Below, piece after piece: positions 1 through 10,099 of a stretch of DNA of 64,000 bases. The notes below the pieces were generated by a model, which was not told the origin of the DNA, searched no databases, and saw only the letters and a list, made by a program, of their open reading frames with translations. Origin of the DNA: Terana coerulea (taxonomy: Eukaryota; Basidiomycota; Agaricomycetes; Polyporales; Phanerochaetaceae); assembly GCA_024811115.1 (NCBI GenBank), contig JAKOGH010000811.1, positions 116,202 to 180,201 of the forward strand, in the 5' to 3' direction. Positions within the stretch are counted from its first letter, which is position 1, and each line of letters opens with the position of its first letter. The translations under genes were made by a program, and so were the position numbers.

Positions 1-906
1 GATTAACACGTACAGATGATCGCTCGCCACAGGATCGTAGGCGTGGGCAGCCTCAAGGGGCTTGGAGTTTGCGAAGAACGGGCGGTTCGTTGTTCTCATA
101 TTCTCGCGTGCCCAGTTCGCCATTTGAACTGTTGTACAGCCGAATGGTCACTAACTCTTCTGACCGGACGCTGCGTCAATTCACTCTGCCGCTGTACGCG
201 CCGCCATCTGCCGACGGATCCTACATTGAGCAAGATCTAGAGCCGACGTATCGCTTCAGCGACCCCATCAACAAGGTTGCCTGGCACGCGATGTCGTACA
301 GCCCAGACGGCGAGTGGCTGGCGGGCGGTGCCGCAGACAATGCGACCCACAAGATCTACATCTGGGATATCGTCAACGACGGCCAATTTGCCACAGCACT
401 CGACGGTGGCCGTGAGCCTCTGCTACATCTTCACGTGTGCTCTAATCTTCTATTCGATGTCAAGCCTGCTAACATCTTATCTGCTAGTGGCATCCACACA
501 AACCGGCGATAGCATCCACTACGAATCAGGGCAATGTGCTGATTTGGCATTGTCCCATGCCCGAGAGGTGGGGTGCCTTCGCCGGAGGCTTTGAAGAAGT
601 TGATGAGAATGTGGAGTATGAAGAGCGGGAAGACGAGTTCGATATCGTGAATACTCTCACTGGCTGCTGTTGGATTAAGCTAACAGCTGCCATATTCAGG
701 AGGATGAAGGCGTGCAGGCGCTGCGCAAGCAAAAAGCGGAAGAGGTAGAGATTGATATTCATTCTGTGGAAGTCCAGAAACGAGGAGATTACTGGAAATG
801 GAATGCCTCTGATGATGAAGATATTGCTTGGGCGGACGATGAACCCGACGAAGATCTTGAAGGATGGAAGATGAAGATACTCATGGAAGAGGAGGATGTG
901 AATTGA
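1..906 (+). CDS. SWD1: COMPASS WD40 subunit SWD1/RBBP5, 3' part
   Basis: This is the C-terminal part of the WD40 protein that scaffolds the SET1/COMPASS histone H3K4 methyltransferase; the 5' end lies outside the window. A beta-propeller blade is visible (SPDGEWLAGG, then IYIWDIV), followed by WHPHKPAIAST and VLIWHCP. After it comes the hallmark RBBP5 segment ENVEYEEREDEFDI and an acidic tail ending at TGA 904-906. I splice introns at 435-487 and 647-699, and an earlier one ends just before the CCGAATGG at about 142. Upstream of that, the frame giving GSLKGL and the frame giving EFAKNGR differ by one base near position 64, so an extra G is suspected. Known of the family: nuclear, binds SET1/MLL-type methyltransferases together with ASH2 and WDR5 homologues. 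Identification is strong; the 5' boundary is only the window edge. Confidence 0.85.
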
Positions 907-1816
907 TACGAGATCTTGCTACACTCGACAACCCGCGTCATTTTCCTGACGGTTGAACTACACGCAACGTCAAAAATATTTTTTACATGTTCAGACAAAT
1001 ATAAGCAACGATGATCCTCGGCGCTGTCTGATAGACCCCGAGTATGAACGTCGGGATCTCCGCCAATTGCGTGTTGCCACGGCCAGTCTGAGCGCGGACA
1101 TCCCTCGCACGTTTAGAAAACTCTGCAACGCGTGCGACAGTAACGCCGTACTTCGCGGATGGACGACTGACGCACGCGCAGCCCACAGATCTGAAGCGGA
1201 GCTGTCGCGCAGAGGCTCGGATGCCTTCGTGGCTTTGCGTCATGGGCAAGCGGTCGACTCGCTGGACCCGGGCTCTACTACATACTAGAAAACGAAGAAT
1301 AAAACCCACATCACCAATCCTATAGACCGGCCATGCAGGATGCCGGAAGTAGTCCCTCACAATCTGTGATAGAATAAGCTTAGCCTTCGCGCGAGTTCCA
1401 AAATAGCGTGGACAGAACGGAGAGATTGCAATGCGCCTCAGCGCTCGGGCGTATCCACGCGTTGGCCATGTGCGTGGCCACTGGTGGCAGCCCGCGCCTA
1501 GTTGCAATTGTACACATTGTTAGCGGTCGGGCAGCCTTGTTATACATTTTACATCAAGTTGCAAAAGCATTTTGTGAGCCTTGGTGGGGATGAAAGTGAA
1601 AGGAAAGAGGCGGGCGGTAAATGCGGCGCCCACAAAGACCCACTGCACGTGTCGAGGAACGTGACGAGGCGTGGCGTGACGGGTGAACGACGGTCGACTT
1701 GCCTTTTTCGAGCACGTCTCCTCATTTCACTCTCCACAGACCACTTTCCATCCACCTCGTCGTCCTCAACGCCTTCTACCTGTTCATCATCGTCTCGAGC
1801 AGTGAACTCGAACGCT
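907..1816. other. Intergenic: SWD1 3' side and cyclin promoter
   Basis: I see no convincing gene here. Open frames on both strands lack recognisable domains. The stretch from about 1690 to 1800 is pyrimidine-rich (repeated TCTCC and TCGTC runs), as is common for fungal leaders, and probably holds the promoter and 5' UTR of the cyclin gene that follows. Confidence 0.4.
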
Positions 1817-3291
1817 ATGCTCGCTTTGGCACCGCCAGTACAGCATCATCCATCCGTCACATTCTCTCAACCTTCTTCCGCCGCTTCCTTAGCACGTCCT
1901 CCGCGGTCCACTTCTCGTAGGACGTCTTCATACGGCTCATCCGCAAACTCATCCTCATCCTCAACGTCCACCGTGATTGCTCCTCCAACTAGCCGGTCTT
2001 CCCACCAGGAGGGCCCCTCTTCGCCTCGTCGAACAGGATCACAACACCACTCGTCCACGCTCGAACACCCTTCGCGGTCGTACTCAAATGGTGAAGGACA
2101 CCACGCGAATGATGGTCGCTATGGTGCATCAGCTGCAGAGGGGAGCAGAGCGGCCGTACTATCGAACCCAGAGCCACCAGAAGTCGACATCCATTCGTAT
2201 GACCCGCAAGACCTAGTCCGTCTGCTGTCATCCCTGTTGACACAGATTGCCACGACCAACGATAGCCTCGCTGGCAGAGACCTATCTCCCACCTACCAGA
2301 TGCACGGTGGTCACCCTTCTCGCTCACCATCAGCCGACGCACACCAGCCTCCCATATGGCGGACGTTGACCAGTGCCTCTCGCACCTCCCTCTCAAATAA
2401 CATGTCTCTGACCTTCCATGCACGGAACATACCCACAATAACGCTGGATTCGTACCTTCTCCGAATCTCGAAATACTGTCCCGCCAGTAACGAGGTCTTC
2501 CTCTCGCTGCTGGTGTACTTTGACCGTATGTCCAAGCTGGCGAAGGAGGCGTGTGGAAGGGCGTTCGTGATAGATTCCTACAACATACACCGCCTCGTCA
2601 TTGCGGGAGTTACTGTGGCGAGCAAGTTTTTCAGTGACGTCTTCTACACCAATTCCCGTTATGCCAAGGTAAGCCTCATTGCCACCGATCAATGTGGCAA
2701 CTGGCTGACTCATGCACTCAGGTTGGGGGTTTACCCCAGGCAGAGCTGAATCATCTGGAGCTGCAGTTTCTGCTGCTCAACGACTTCCGGTTAATGATCG
2801 GTGTCGACGAGATGCAACGCTATGCAGAGCAACTCATACAGTTTTCCGTTAATGAAGACAGCGGCATTTCACCGTCCCCGTCTCCTCTCCCACTACCCCA
2901 CCTCCAATCTCCTGCGGGACCATCGAAGTTCACGACCGGCGCTGGCAGCCACGACTTGAACTCGCACGAACCGGGACACCAGACCCCGCAGTTGGGACCG
3001 CGGCAACCGTACCGCCGTGCTTCTGGCTCGTTCTCGAGCGCGTTCTCGTCGAATGCCTCCGATGCTGCGAGTGAGGCGGGGACAGAGACGGACTTCGACG
3101 GGTCGACGGACGATGAGCCCACGATCCGGGCAGGACACTCGTCTGCCTCGGACACGATGAGTCTACGCAGCGCAAGCGACGCAGACTCGATCTTCACGGA
3201 GGACGGGGACAGGAGTGATGTGGAGGAGGTGGTGGAGGCGCATACACCGGGAGAGATGGCGGTGCGGGACTACAGGATGATGAGCCCTTGA
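1817..3291 (+). CDS. PHO80/PCL-type cyclin
   Basis: This is a cyclin of the PHO80 family, which partners PHO85-type cyclin-dependent kinases in phosphate and nutrient signalling. The first 130 or so residues are Ser/Pro-rich and disordered. The cyclin box starts near DIHSYDPQDLVRLLSSLL and continues through LDSYLLRISKYCPAS, VFLSLLVYFDRM, HRLVIAGVTVASKFFSD and TNSRYAKVGGL. It ends with LNHLELQFLLLNDFRL, the PHO80-type signature. The C-terminal third is acidic and Ser-rich. One intron, 2669-2721 (GTAAGC...CTCAG), joins AK to VGG. I chose ATG 1817 (MLALAPPV); an upstream in-frame ATG at 1502 would add 105 low-quality residues that look like leader. About 474 aa, longer than yeast Pho80 because of the flanks. 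The cyclin family call is firm; the kinase partner is inferred. Confidence 0.83.
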
Positions 3292-3654
3292 CGAGGCAGC
3301 AGGTACTGCCGCGCCTCACACGACTTCGTGATATAGATTGGCATCTGCTAGAAGCACAACGATCGAAGCAACACCGGCGTGGATACCTGTACTCATTGCG
3401 GTCGGTTCTGTATGTGTACGCATTGCTATGGACTGTGTATTAATACTCTTTCTCCTGATGTCAGCGGGTGCGGAGCGGGACCGTCTCACTGCTACCATAT
3501 GAAGTACCATAACTTTCTCAAACTTTAGTACAATTTGATCCTAGTCTCATTGAATTTGTTGTATCGTCAATCCGTCATATATGAAAATAGATAATATGCA
3601 ATTTGAGAGGGGGCGCAACCAAGAGTGAGGTACCGTACTACGGTCATGCCCTGC

Positions 3655-5876
3655 TCATAGTTCATCCCTCTTGTTCTCGGCGGCGTCGGGTGGCACGCAC
3701 AGGGCCGGAGAGGTGCCTGTGAACTGATATTCACATTTCTCAAGCTCCTGCACGGAGTGGATCGCGTTCTCCGTGCCACAGGTCCACACGAGCTATATGA
3801 ATCGGTCAGCTGCTAGACGGCGGTAATGGCGCAGGCGTCGCTCACCTGCACGCTGCGCATGGGACCGTTCCAGCACTTTGTTCCGCGTGTGTAGTGCTGC
3901 TTGCTGTAAAATTCAGGCGAGCCTTCCGCGATGTCTTGTGCGTCGTTCCACGAGGCGAAATGGCTGTGCGCATACAGTCAGCAATGTTGGAATCAGTGAC
4001 CCCATGGAAGAGCTCACCCTAAGCTGAAGGTAGATCCACCGTTGTTAGGCTTCTGCTTCGCCTCGCCGAACAAGCACACCTCGTATGTGTAACTTAACAG
4101 CATGACATAATCAGTACCCATGTCGACCGACCAATAGTGACGCCAGTATTTCACTCACTCGCCGGTGTTCTTTTCTATGCACGTATTCTGCAGCTTCTTC
4201 CACTCGCCTTCCTGGCCGAACCAGGTTGGGTCGAATAGACGCGATAGCTCTTCCTCCGCACCGGTCTTCTCGTTTGACGCGGTTCTCAGGGAGTTCTCGG
4301 CATCGGTCAAGGCTTGTTTTGCCCGAGACGTATCTGGAAAAACTGGTGAGTGGGGTGCACCCTCAGAAACGTTGTGCTGGGAAAAGGCCGCTCACCGGCC
4401 GCAGCTGTGTCTGTCGCAGAGCCTTTAACGATGCCGACCGTCTTCAGGAAATTCACGAAGCTGTCGCGGAAGAGTTCGAATTGAGGGAGCAGAGCGTCCG
4501 GAATATATGCGCTTGCGTTGAATACTGTGGAAAACAGCAACTCAGCTGAATGCAGCTGTGCAAATGGAATGCACTCACGAAGCGACTCCTCCGTTGCAGG
4601 GGCACCGATGTGCTTCTCATGTTCGAGGAGAAGAGACTCGTAGTTGGTGTTGAGCAGGTCGGGCAAGTCCCTCTCTAGGTCCTCCGCCGTCCAAAGGCCC
4701 TCTTCAGGCTCTTCCTCCTCCTCGGTGACATCATCGCTGCCCTCTTCCTCTGGCAGCACCTCATCCTTCTTGACGTCGTTGATGTGTGCGAGACCCGCAA
4801 AGTACTCCCAGCCGCGTACGGCCTCGAGGACGGCCATGTCTTGGTAGTTGGGGTTGTAGCCGGAGCGGAGTGTGTTGAGAATCTCGCCGAGCTGCCGTTC
4901 GCGCTCGACATGTTTCTTGTGTTCGTATTGAAGGGCTTTAAGGGCTTGGTGGTGTTGTATGAGAGATGCGTACAGCGCTATAGGATAGGCATTCAATGAC
5001 CAGTTTTCAGCTAGTGTAAAACGTTAGACATACGCGATTGCTTCTTGTGCTCCAATGCTTCCAGCGACAAGGACTCCGTTCTCTCGACAATGTCTGCAAT
5101 TCTCTTGTGTAAGCTCTAGTGATATGCAGCATTTTAGGCACATGAGTATACCTTTCAGACGGTCGACTTCCTTCTGGCGGGAAGCAACCTCTTGCTCAGA
5201 GGAGGTAATTACGCCCTCTAGCCGCTTCTTCTCCTTCTGGGCGAAAGCGATATAGGATGAACGAATCTTTGAACCCTACGACGTTTGCGTAGGTAGTTAA
5301 CAAAACCATTTGTAAGGCAGCATGGTGCACTCACTGTCTTCCGCAGCTTCCTCTCCGCTTCCTGCTTCGTTCGGTATGCCTCGCCAATCTCCTTGCAGCG
5401 GTTCTGGCACACGCCCGGCCTCTCGTCGGATCCATCACAACACTCAGTCTCTTGGACGGCCTTGAGCATTATCCCAGCACGGCCTACGACAAACTAACTC
5501 ACCACACAGGCCATCGTTTACTCGCGAGCTGAGAATGGAGGCGCCGACGTGGCCTTCATTCCTGCAGTAGAACGTAGTGTTAAGGCATGCGCCGGTACCT
5601 ATTGCAGCTTGGAATGAGCCATGGCTCAGATATGCAACATTACTAGCACCCCAGCTGACCGGGTTCATCGCTACCGTCTGGGCAGTCGCAATAATCATCG
5701 TTCACCGCCGCCCATGCGACTTCGCCGGAGCCGTCCAGACAGTGCCAAGTGGGATTGGGGCCAGACTTTACAGGGACATATTTCGCAAGCAGGTTTGGTG
5801 GGACGCCGTGGGTCTTCTCAACGGCAAGAGCAGAGGCGGCAGAGAGAGCCAACAGCAACCACGCAGAGGCTAACAT
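3655..5876 (-). CDS. GTB1: Glucosidase II beta subunit (PRKCSH-like)
   Basis: This is the non-catalytic subunit of ER glucosidase II, which trims the inner glucoses of N-glycans and retains the alpha subunit in the ER. It opens with a signal peptide (MLASAWLLLALSAASALA), then two Cys-rich LDLa-like repeats ending CDCPDGSDEPG and CCDGSDERPG. A coiled coil follows (SRQKEVDRLKG, KKHVERERQLGEIL), then an acidic stretch (VTEEEEEPEEG). The C-terminal MRH lectin domain shows TYEVCLFGEAKQKP, FSLGHFASW, CWNGPMRS and CGTENAIHSVQELEKCEY. It ends KRDEL and stop, an ER-retrieval tail of KDEL/HDEL type. Many short introns; the first is 5599-5659. Start chosen at the Met heading the signal peptide. No frame break was seen in the exons I followed. 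It converges with the PHO80-type cyclin upstream on the map, about 360 bases apart. Confidence 0.93.
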
Positions 5877-6482
5877 CGGTCCTTGCACAACCAGACGCGA
5901 GCCCAAGTGACGTGGAACAAGCAAGTGCAGCAAGCGCCCGGCGCGTCCTGCAGGCGTGACTTTCTCATCTGTTTCGGACCTGACGCGGACGTCAGGGCCT
6001 CAAGGACTCGGGACATAATTGGGCGTATCTGTAAAGAATGCAGGCACACGTCAAGTCAGAAGTGTTATGGAAAACGTCGCTTGTAGTTCTTCACTGCCCG
6101 GTGGTACCCAAATTGACGTGCAAGTGGGACAAGCAAAGGTGAAGATTATTCCCAACGGGATAGAGCAGAAGGGATACATCATCATACAATTCGACGTGTA
6201 TCCAAAAAATGCTAGCGATTACGAGACTATGAGTTATGCATGTCAACATGGGGATATTCTACCGACGGAGAATAAGTAGACGGGAATGTACGAGCGGATG
6301 AAGTGGGACAGCATGCGTGCAATTATACTGATACAGCGATGACCATGAGATGCAGAGGGATTGTCCAGATGAGGTAAAGAAGACAGATGAGGAGCTGCAG
6401 AAGACAATGCGGAAATGGACGAGGCTTGAACGGTGAAAAGGCATGCAGGGCCTGAACCATAATGGAGAAGCAGAGAAGCGGC
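5877..6482. other. Intergenic between GTB1 and orphan cyclin
   Basis: This holds the GTB1 promoter and the 3' side of the next gene. A 70-codon plus-strand frame from the ATG near 6067 to 6279 reads plausibly (MENVACSSSL...) but shows no motif, and I cannot say it is a gene. Confidence 0.35.
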
Positions 6483-7791
6483 CTAGAACACACACGGCGC
6501 GCTCTGCGGCACCTCCCATGCCATAGGATTCTCATACGGCTGATGGTGCGGGAGGGTCACGTTCGGCGCATAGTGGGCGAAGAACAGTGGGGCGCCCTCG
6601 GTAGGATGCGGCGGCTGCGGGAGGAACTGAGGGTCCAGATCTCCGAGCAGCTCTGCGAGCAATGACGGCTGCGCTCCCGCCTGGGGAAGCGGATCGCCGA
6701 AGTCCTTCCCGTGCGCGAGCACGTACGGCTGCGGCTCCTCGCCCGGCGCGAGCGCGGGGTTGTGCGCGTGATGACCGTGGGCGTCGGGGCCCAGCACGTA
6801 CGGACCTGCGCGCGTCGCCGGGTGGAGGTGCCGCTTCGCATCGGACGTCCCGTGCACGGGCACGTTGGCGGGATACGATTCGGGCGTCTGCACCTCGGGC
6901 GAGTCCAGCGGCGAGGCGGAGCCGGAAGACGCGGACGAGGTGGACGGCCTGCGCAGGGCGTGGATCGATGGGATGAACTCCGGGCTGTGCCTCGGGTAAT
7001 GCGCTGACGGTGCGATGGCTATTGGCGGCAGCTGGAACGCGGGCGGGGCGTGGACGTGGAAATGAAGCTGGCGAGCGGCGTCGATTGCGGCTAGGATCCT
7101 CGCGTAGTGTGACGCAACGGCCTCGCCGGCGCACGCTGAGGTCAAAGTGCATTATCTGCAAGAGCTCGCGTTCCTGCGCGGACGACGTCTTGCGGCGTGA
7201 AGATGCCCGAGGCGTACGCCCACGCCTTGGTGCTCATGACTTCGTCGTTGGTGTACTGCAATGCGCTGTCAGCGGGCGTCCCGAGACATGTTCCCTGGCC
7301 GGCTCACCTTGTTCGCCAGGATCATCGCGCCGACCAATGCTCGCTCACAAGCCCACATGCCGCCGGACACCCGCATGACGGGCCGCGCTCGGTCGAGATA
7401 GGCGAGCGCGACCAAGACCCCCGGGGTCCGGCATCTTGACCTGGCGATGAAGCCTTCGACCCAGCCGCGCAGATGCGGCGTCCGCAGCGTGACGGTGGCT
7501 TCGGCCCGCCACTGAGGCTCGAGCGAGGCGGCGACGGTGTCGACGAGAAAAGCCACGACGTAATCTGAGAAGGTGGACACAGAGCGTGAGAGGCGGAAGC
7601 GGAGGAAGTGGAGGTGACTTACCGAAGAAGGACGGACCCAATGGGACATTCAATTGGGGCTCGGGTCTCGTGCGGGGGTCGGCTGGCGGAGCGGGATGGT
7701 AACTGCTCATTGCCATGGACGATGGGCCAGCGTGCGGGTGGAGGTACATGTCGTGCGGGTAGTAGAGAGGGGCCTGGGGAAAGGCGAGCAT
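6483..7791 (-). CDS. Orphan cyclin-box protein, frame disturbed
   Basis: This looks like a basidiomycete cyclin-domain protein with a Pro/His-rich tail, not clearly tied to a named cyclin. Exon 1 (MLAFPQAPLYYPHD...) joins by a standard intron to DYVVAFLVDTVAASL. Helical cyclin-box segments follow: CRTPGVLVALAYLDRA, ERALVGAMILANK, then, after an intron, YTNDEVMSTKAWAYASGIF and the ERELLQIMHFDLSV helix. That last helix is not in one frame with its flanks. Between about 7155 and 7185, and again between about 7110 and 7130, the frame slips by one base each time. The tail then continues cleanly (ASHYARILAAIDAAR to the stop 6483-6485). Either the gene is damaged or the sequence has indel errors there. 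No kinase partner is evident. Cyclin fold is likely; biological role unknown. Confidence 0.65.
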
Positions 7792-8900
7792 GACAGCGGG
7801 GCTTTATACCCTAGAGGTCGCACCGAGCAACGGCAGGCTGAGCAATTGAGCAGTCCGCAGGCCGAAGGGAGGCCAGTGAACACTGCGCAGAGGCGGTGTG
7901 AGGGCGAGAGGGGAGCGGCGGGAAAGAGAGAGAGCCTGGGTGGACCGGCTGGGCGTATTTGAGGCGTTGGCAGGATTTGTCCGGGAGAATCTGGCATGAT
8001 CGCAGTGTGGTGCCGGGAGGATGGCGAGGCAGAGGCAGATGGACGGTGGTAAGATGCGACAGCGGGCCAGACGTGGTATCCCGATGGGCCTAAGCTGTAA
8101 CTTGGCACCCTTCCGAATCCGGCATGGAAATACAATTTCGGACTCATTCCGGCCCAAGCGCCACTGTGCCTGCCCCCGAGGCTGCAGTCAGAATGCGCAG
8201 GTTTACCCAGAGCGCATAGAAACAGGCCACGGTTCGCGGGCGAGACATGGAAACTGGCCACAGATCTCCGAAATACGCTGAGGAACAGGCCATGCTCGCC
8301 GTCCGCGGCGAATCCACCGCTTTCGGTTTCTCCTGTCTCTCACCCTTGACCGACAGATCATGCGGCTGCATCGCCAGCACCGTCCGCGACACATCGTCCG
8401 CCATGCATCCGCGGGCCCCTGTGCTCCCTGTTCCTGAACTAGTGCCCTGGCTGCCGTCCGCGCTTACGCATATTCCGCAGAGCTACGATTCATTACGAGT
8501 CAGCCCACGCCCAAAATGCAGAGGGGCGTATATACGCCTGCGCCTCCGACGTCCGTGCTGCGCCGCTCAATCGCAAAGTTTGCACAGCTCACGGGATCAT
8601 ACCGCGAGCTACCCCAACAAGACCCGACGGCCCCGGTGAATGCATCTCTGCATAGCTCCCCATCACACACGACATCTTCAACCGAGACCGAATCGGACGC
8701 TTCAAAGCTCGCCTTACGTTCACTGCGGCCATTGCGAGTTCGTGCGGCCGAAACGGGTCCGTCTTACGGTATCGGACAGTCAGCAAAGTGTCTGTTTGAG
8801 CGGGCATGGCGGGGCATGTTTTATTGATGAGAGCTGGAATACATATGCATGCGAAACGTAACACGAAAGCAAGGATGGGGTGAGACGGATGCAAGGATGT
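7792..8900. other. Intergenic upstream of orphan cyclin
   Basis: About 1.1 kb without a supported gene. Open frames exist on both strands but none has a start, splice pattern or motif I can support. It includes a perfect 14-base palindrome with a TATATA core at 8525-8538, and the 3' flank of the eS25 gene on the right. Confidence 0.4.
8525..8538. promoter_or_regulatory. Perfect palindrome GGCGTATATACGCC
   Basis: A perfect 14-base inverted repeat, GGCGTATATACGCC, sits about 730 bases upstream of the orphan cyclin start in non-coding sequence. The core contains TATATA. It could be a transcription-factor site or chance; no second copy was noticed nearby. Confidence 0.3.
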
Positions 8901-9422
8901 TTACTCTGTGCCTCCGCTTGACCGTGCTGTACCATGACAGTCAGATAATCACCATACCCGACAAAAGCCTTATACGCACTGTAGATCAGCTGCCTGCTGT
9001 GGTGCACGATGCGCTTGATTTGGCCGTCCTTCTCCAGGTGCCTGATGGCAATGCGTGCCAACGAGCCGTTGACCTTCAGCCTCTCGATAAGGATGGACTG
9101 CGAGATGAACCGGAAGGTGGGGACCTCCTTCAGGATACGGTCGTACAGGGGCTTGTCGAGGGTGACCGCGTGCTGGGCCTTATCCTTGACCTTTCCCTTC
9201 GACCACTTCTTCTTCTTTGCAGCCTTTCCGCCGCCCGAGGATGTGGGTGCTGCCTTTGCTTTGGCCTACAGAGGCAAGAAAAGCGCATTAGCATGGAGCG
9301 TCATCCGACATACAGCCAACCCATCCAGCGTGTTGCGTCTCTCGAAATGAAGGAATCCACGCGAACGTGGCTTCCTGTACTCCAAGAGGGCACGCTGTAC
9401 GGTCAGCGATGCTACTCACCAT
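8901..9422 (-). CDS. RPS25: 40S ribosomal protein S25 (eS25)
   Basis: This is a small-subunit ribosomal protein located in the 40S head near the decoding region. The translated exons give [21 protein letters not shown], then [38 protein letters not shown] and [19 protein letters not shown], ending TRSSGGTE and stop. Exon 1 holds only the ATG (9420-9422); intron 1 is 9266-9419 (GTGAGT...CTGTAG) and intron 2 is 8927-8979. The final exon encodes only about nine residues. The full length of about 100 aa fits the family, and all exons are in frame. It is divergent from the FGGY kinase across about 680 bases. Confidence 0.95.
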
Positions 9423-10099
9423 GGTCTTGAGGGCCCGGTCGTCGTGGTCGTTGACTTCGCCCACCGCCTGCCTATCTGCAGTCAATGCTGACTAAGCAAT
9501 ATAGGCGCGTTGTGTTAGCGCCCGCATGACGAGGATTCACTTATTCTGATTCAAATATCCACTGCCCACTGGCACTCGCAGGAGCTTGGTTATACATAAG
9601 CTTAAGTTAGTCTGGGCCAGAAATAAGAGGTCTTTTGCAGGGAAGCTCCATATAACCTGCCTTATGTGCCTCAGAGAAGCCGGCAGTCTTTTGAACGGAG
9701 AAGTTTTGATGAAAGGTAAGTACTAGTACTACTTATCATTTCACCATGCTAAAAGCCATGTAAAGCAACTTGGCTCTCAACGAGTACTAGTGTGTCTCAT
9801 TTAAAGCTCATCCAAATATGTGGGGCTTGGATTTAAACCGGCAGGTGCTGCACGGAGTGGTATGTAGCAGCATGTCGCAGCGTAGCGTCTATCACTGCCG
9901 ACGCCTTCCATATATAGGTATTCACTCGGTCCGGAACACAGTCAGGTGGAGAGCGATAAACTTGATCCTGGCGAGAATGAGGTCGCTTCGCAGGGCTGCT
10001 CGTGGCGCTGTGTCATAAAATGTGGTTGGAGCCAGAACCTCGCTTGCAATCTAACACTCATCTCACGACACACTACTCCTCACGAACGCACGAACGACA
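9423..10099. promoter_or_regulatory. Divergent promoter region RPS25 / FGGY kinase
   Basis: About 680 bases between two divergently transcribed genes. It contains the 12-base palindrome AGTACTAGTACT (9719-9730) and a partial second copy, AGTACTAGT, near 9783-9791. No gene is visible. Promoter role is inferred from position only. Confidence 0.45.
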
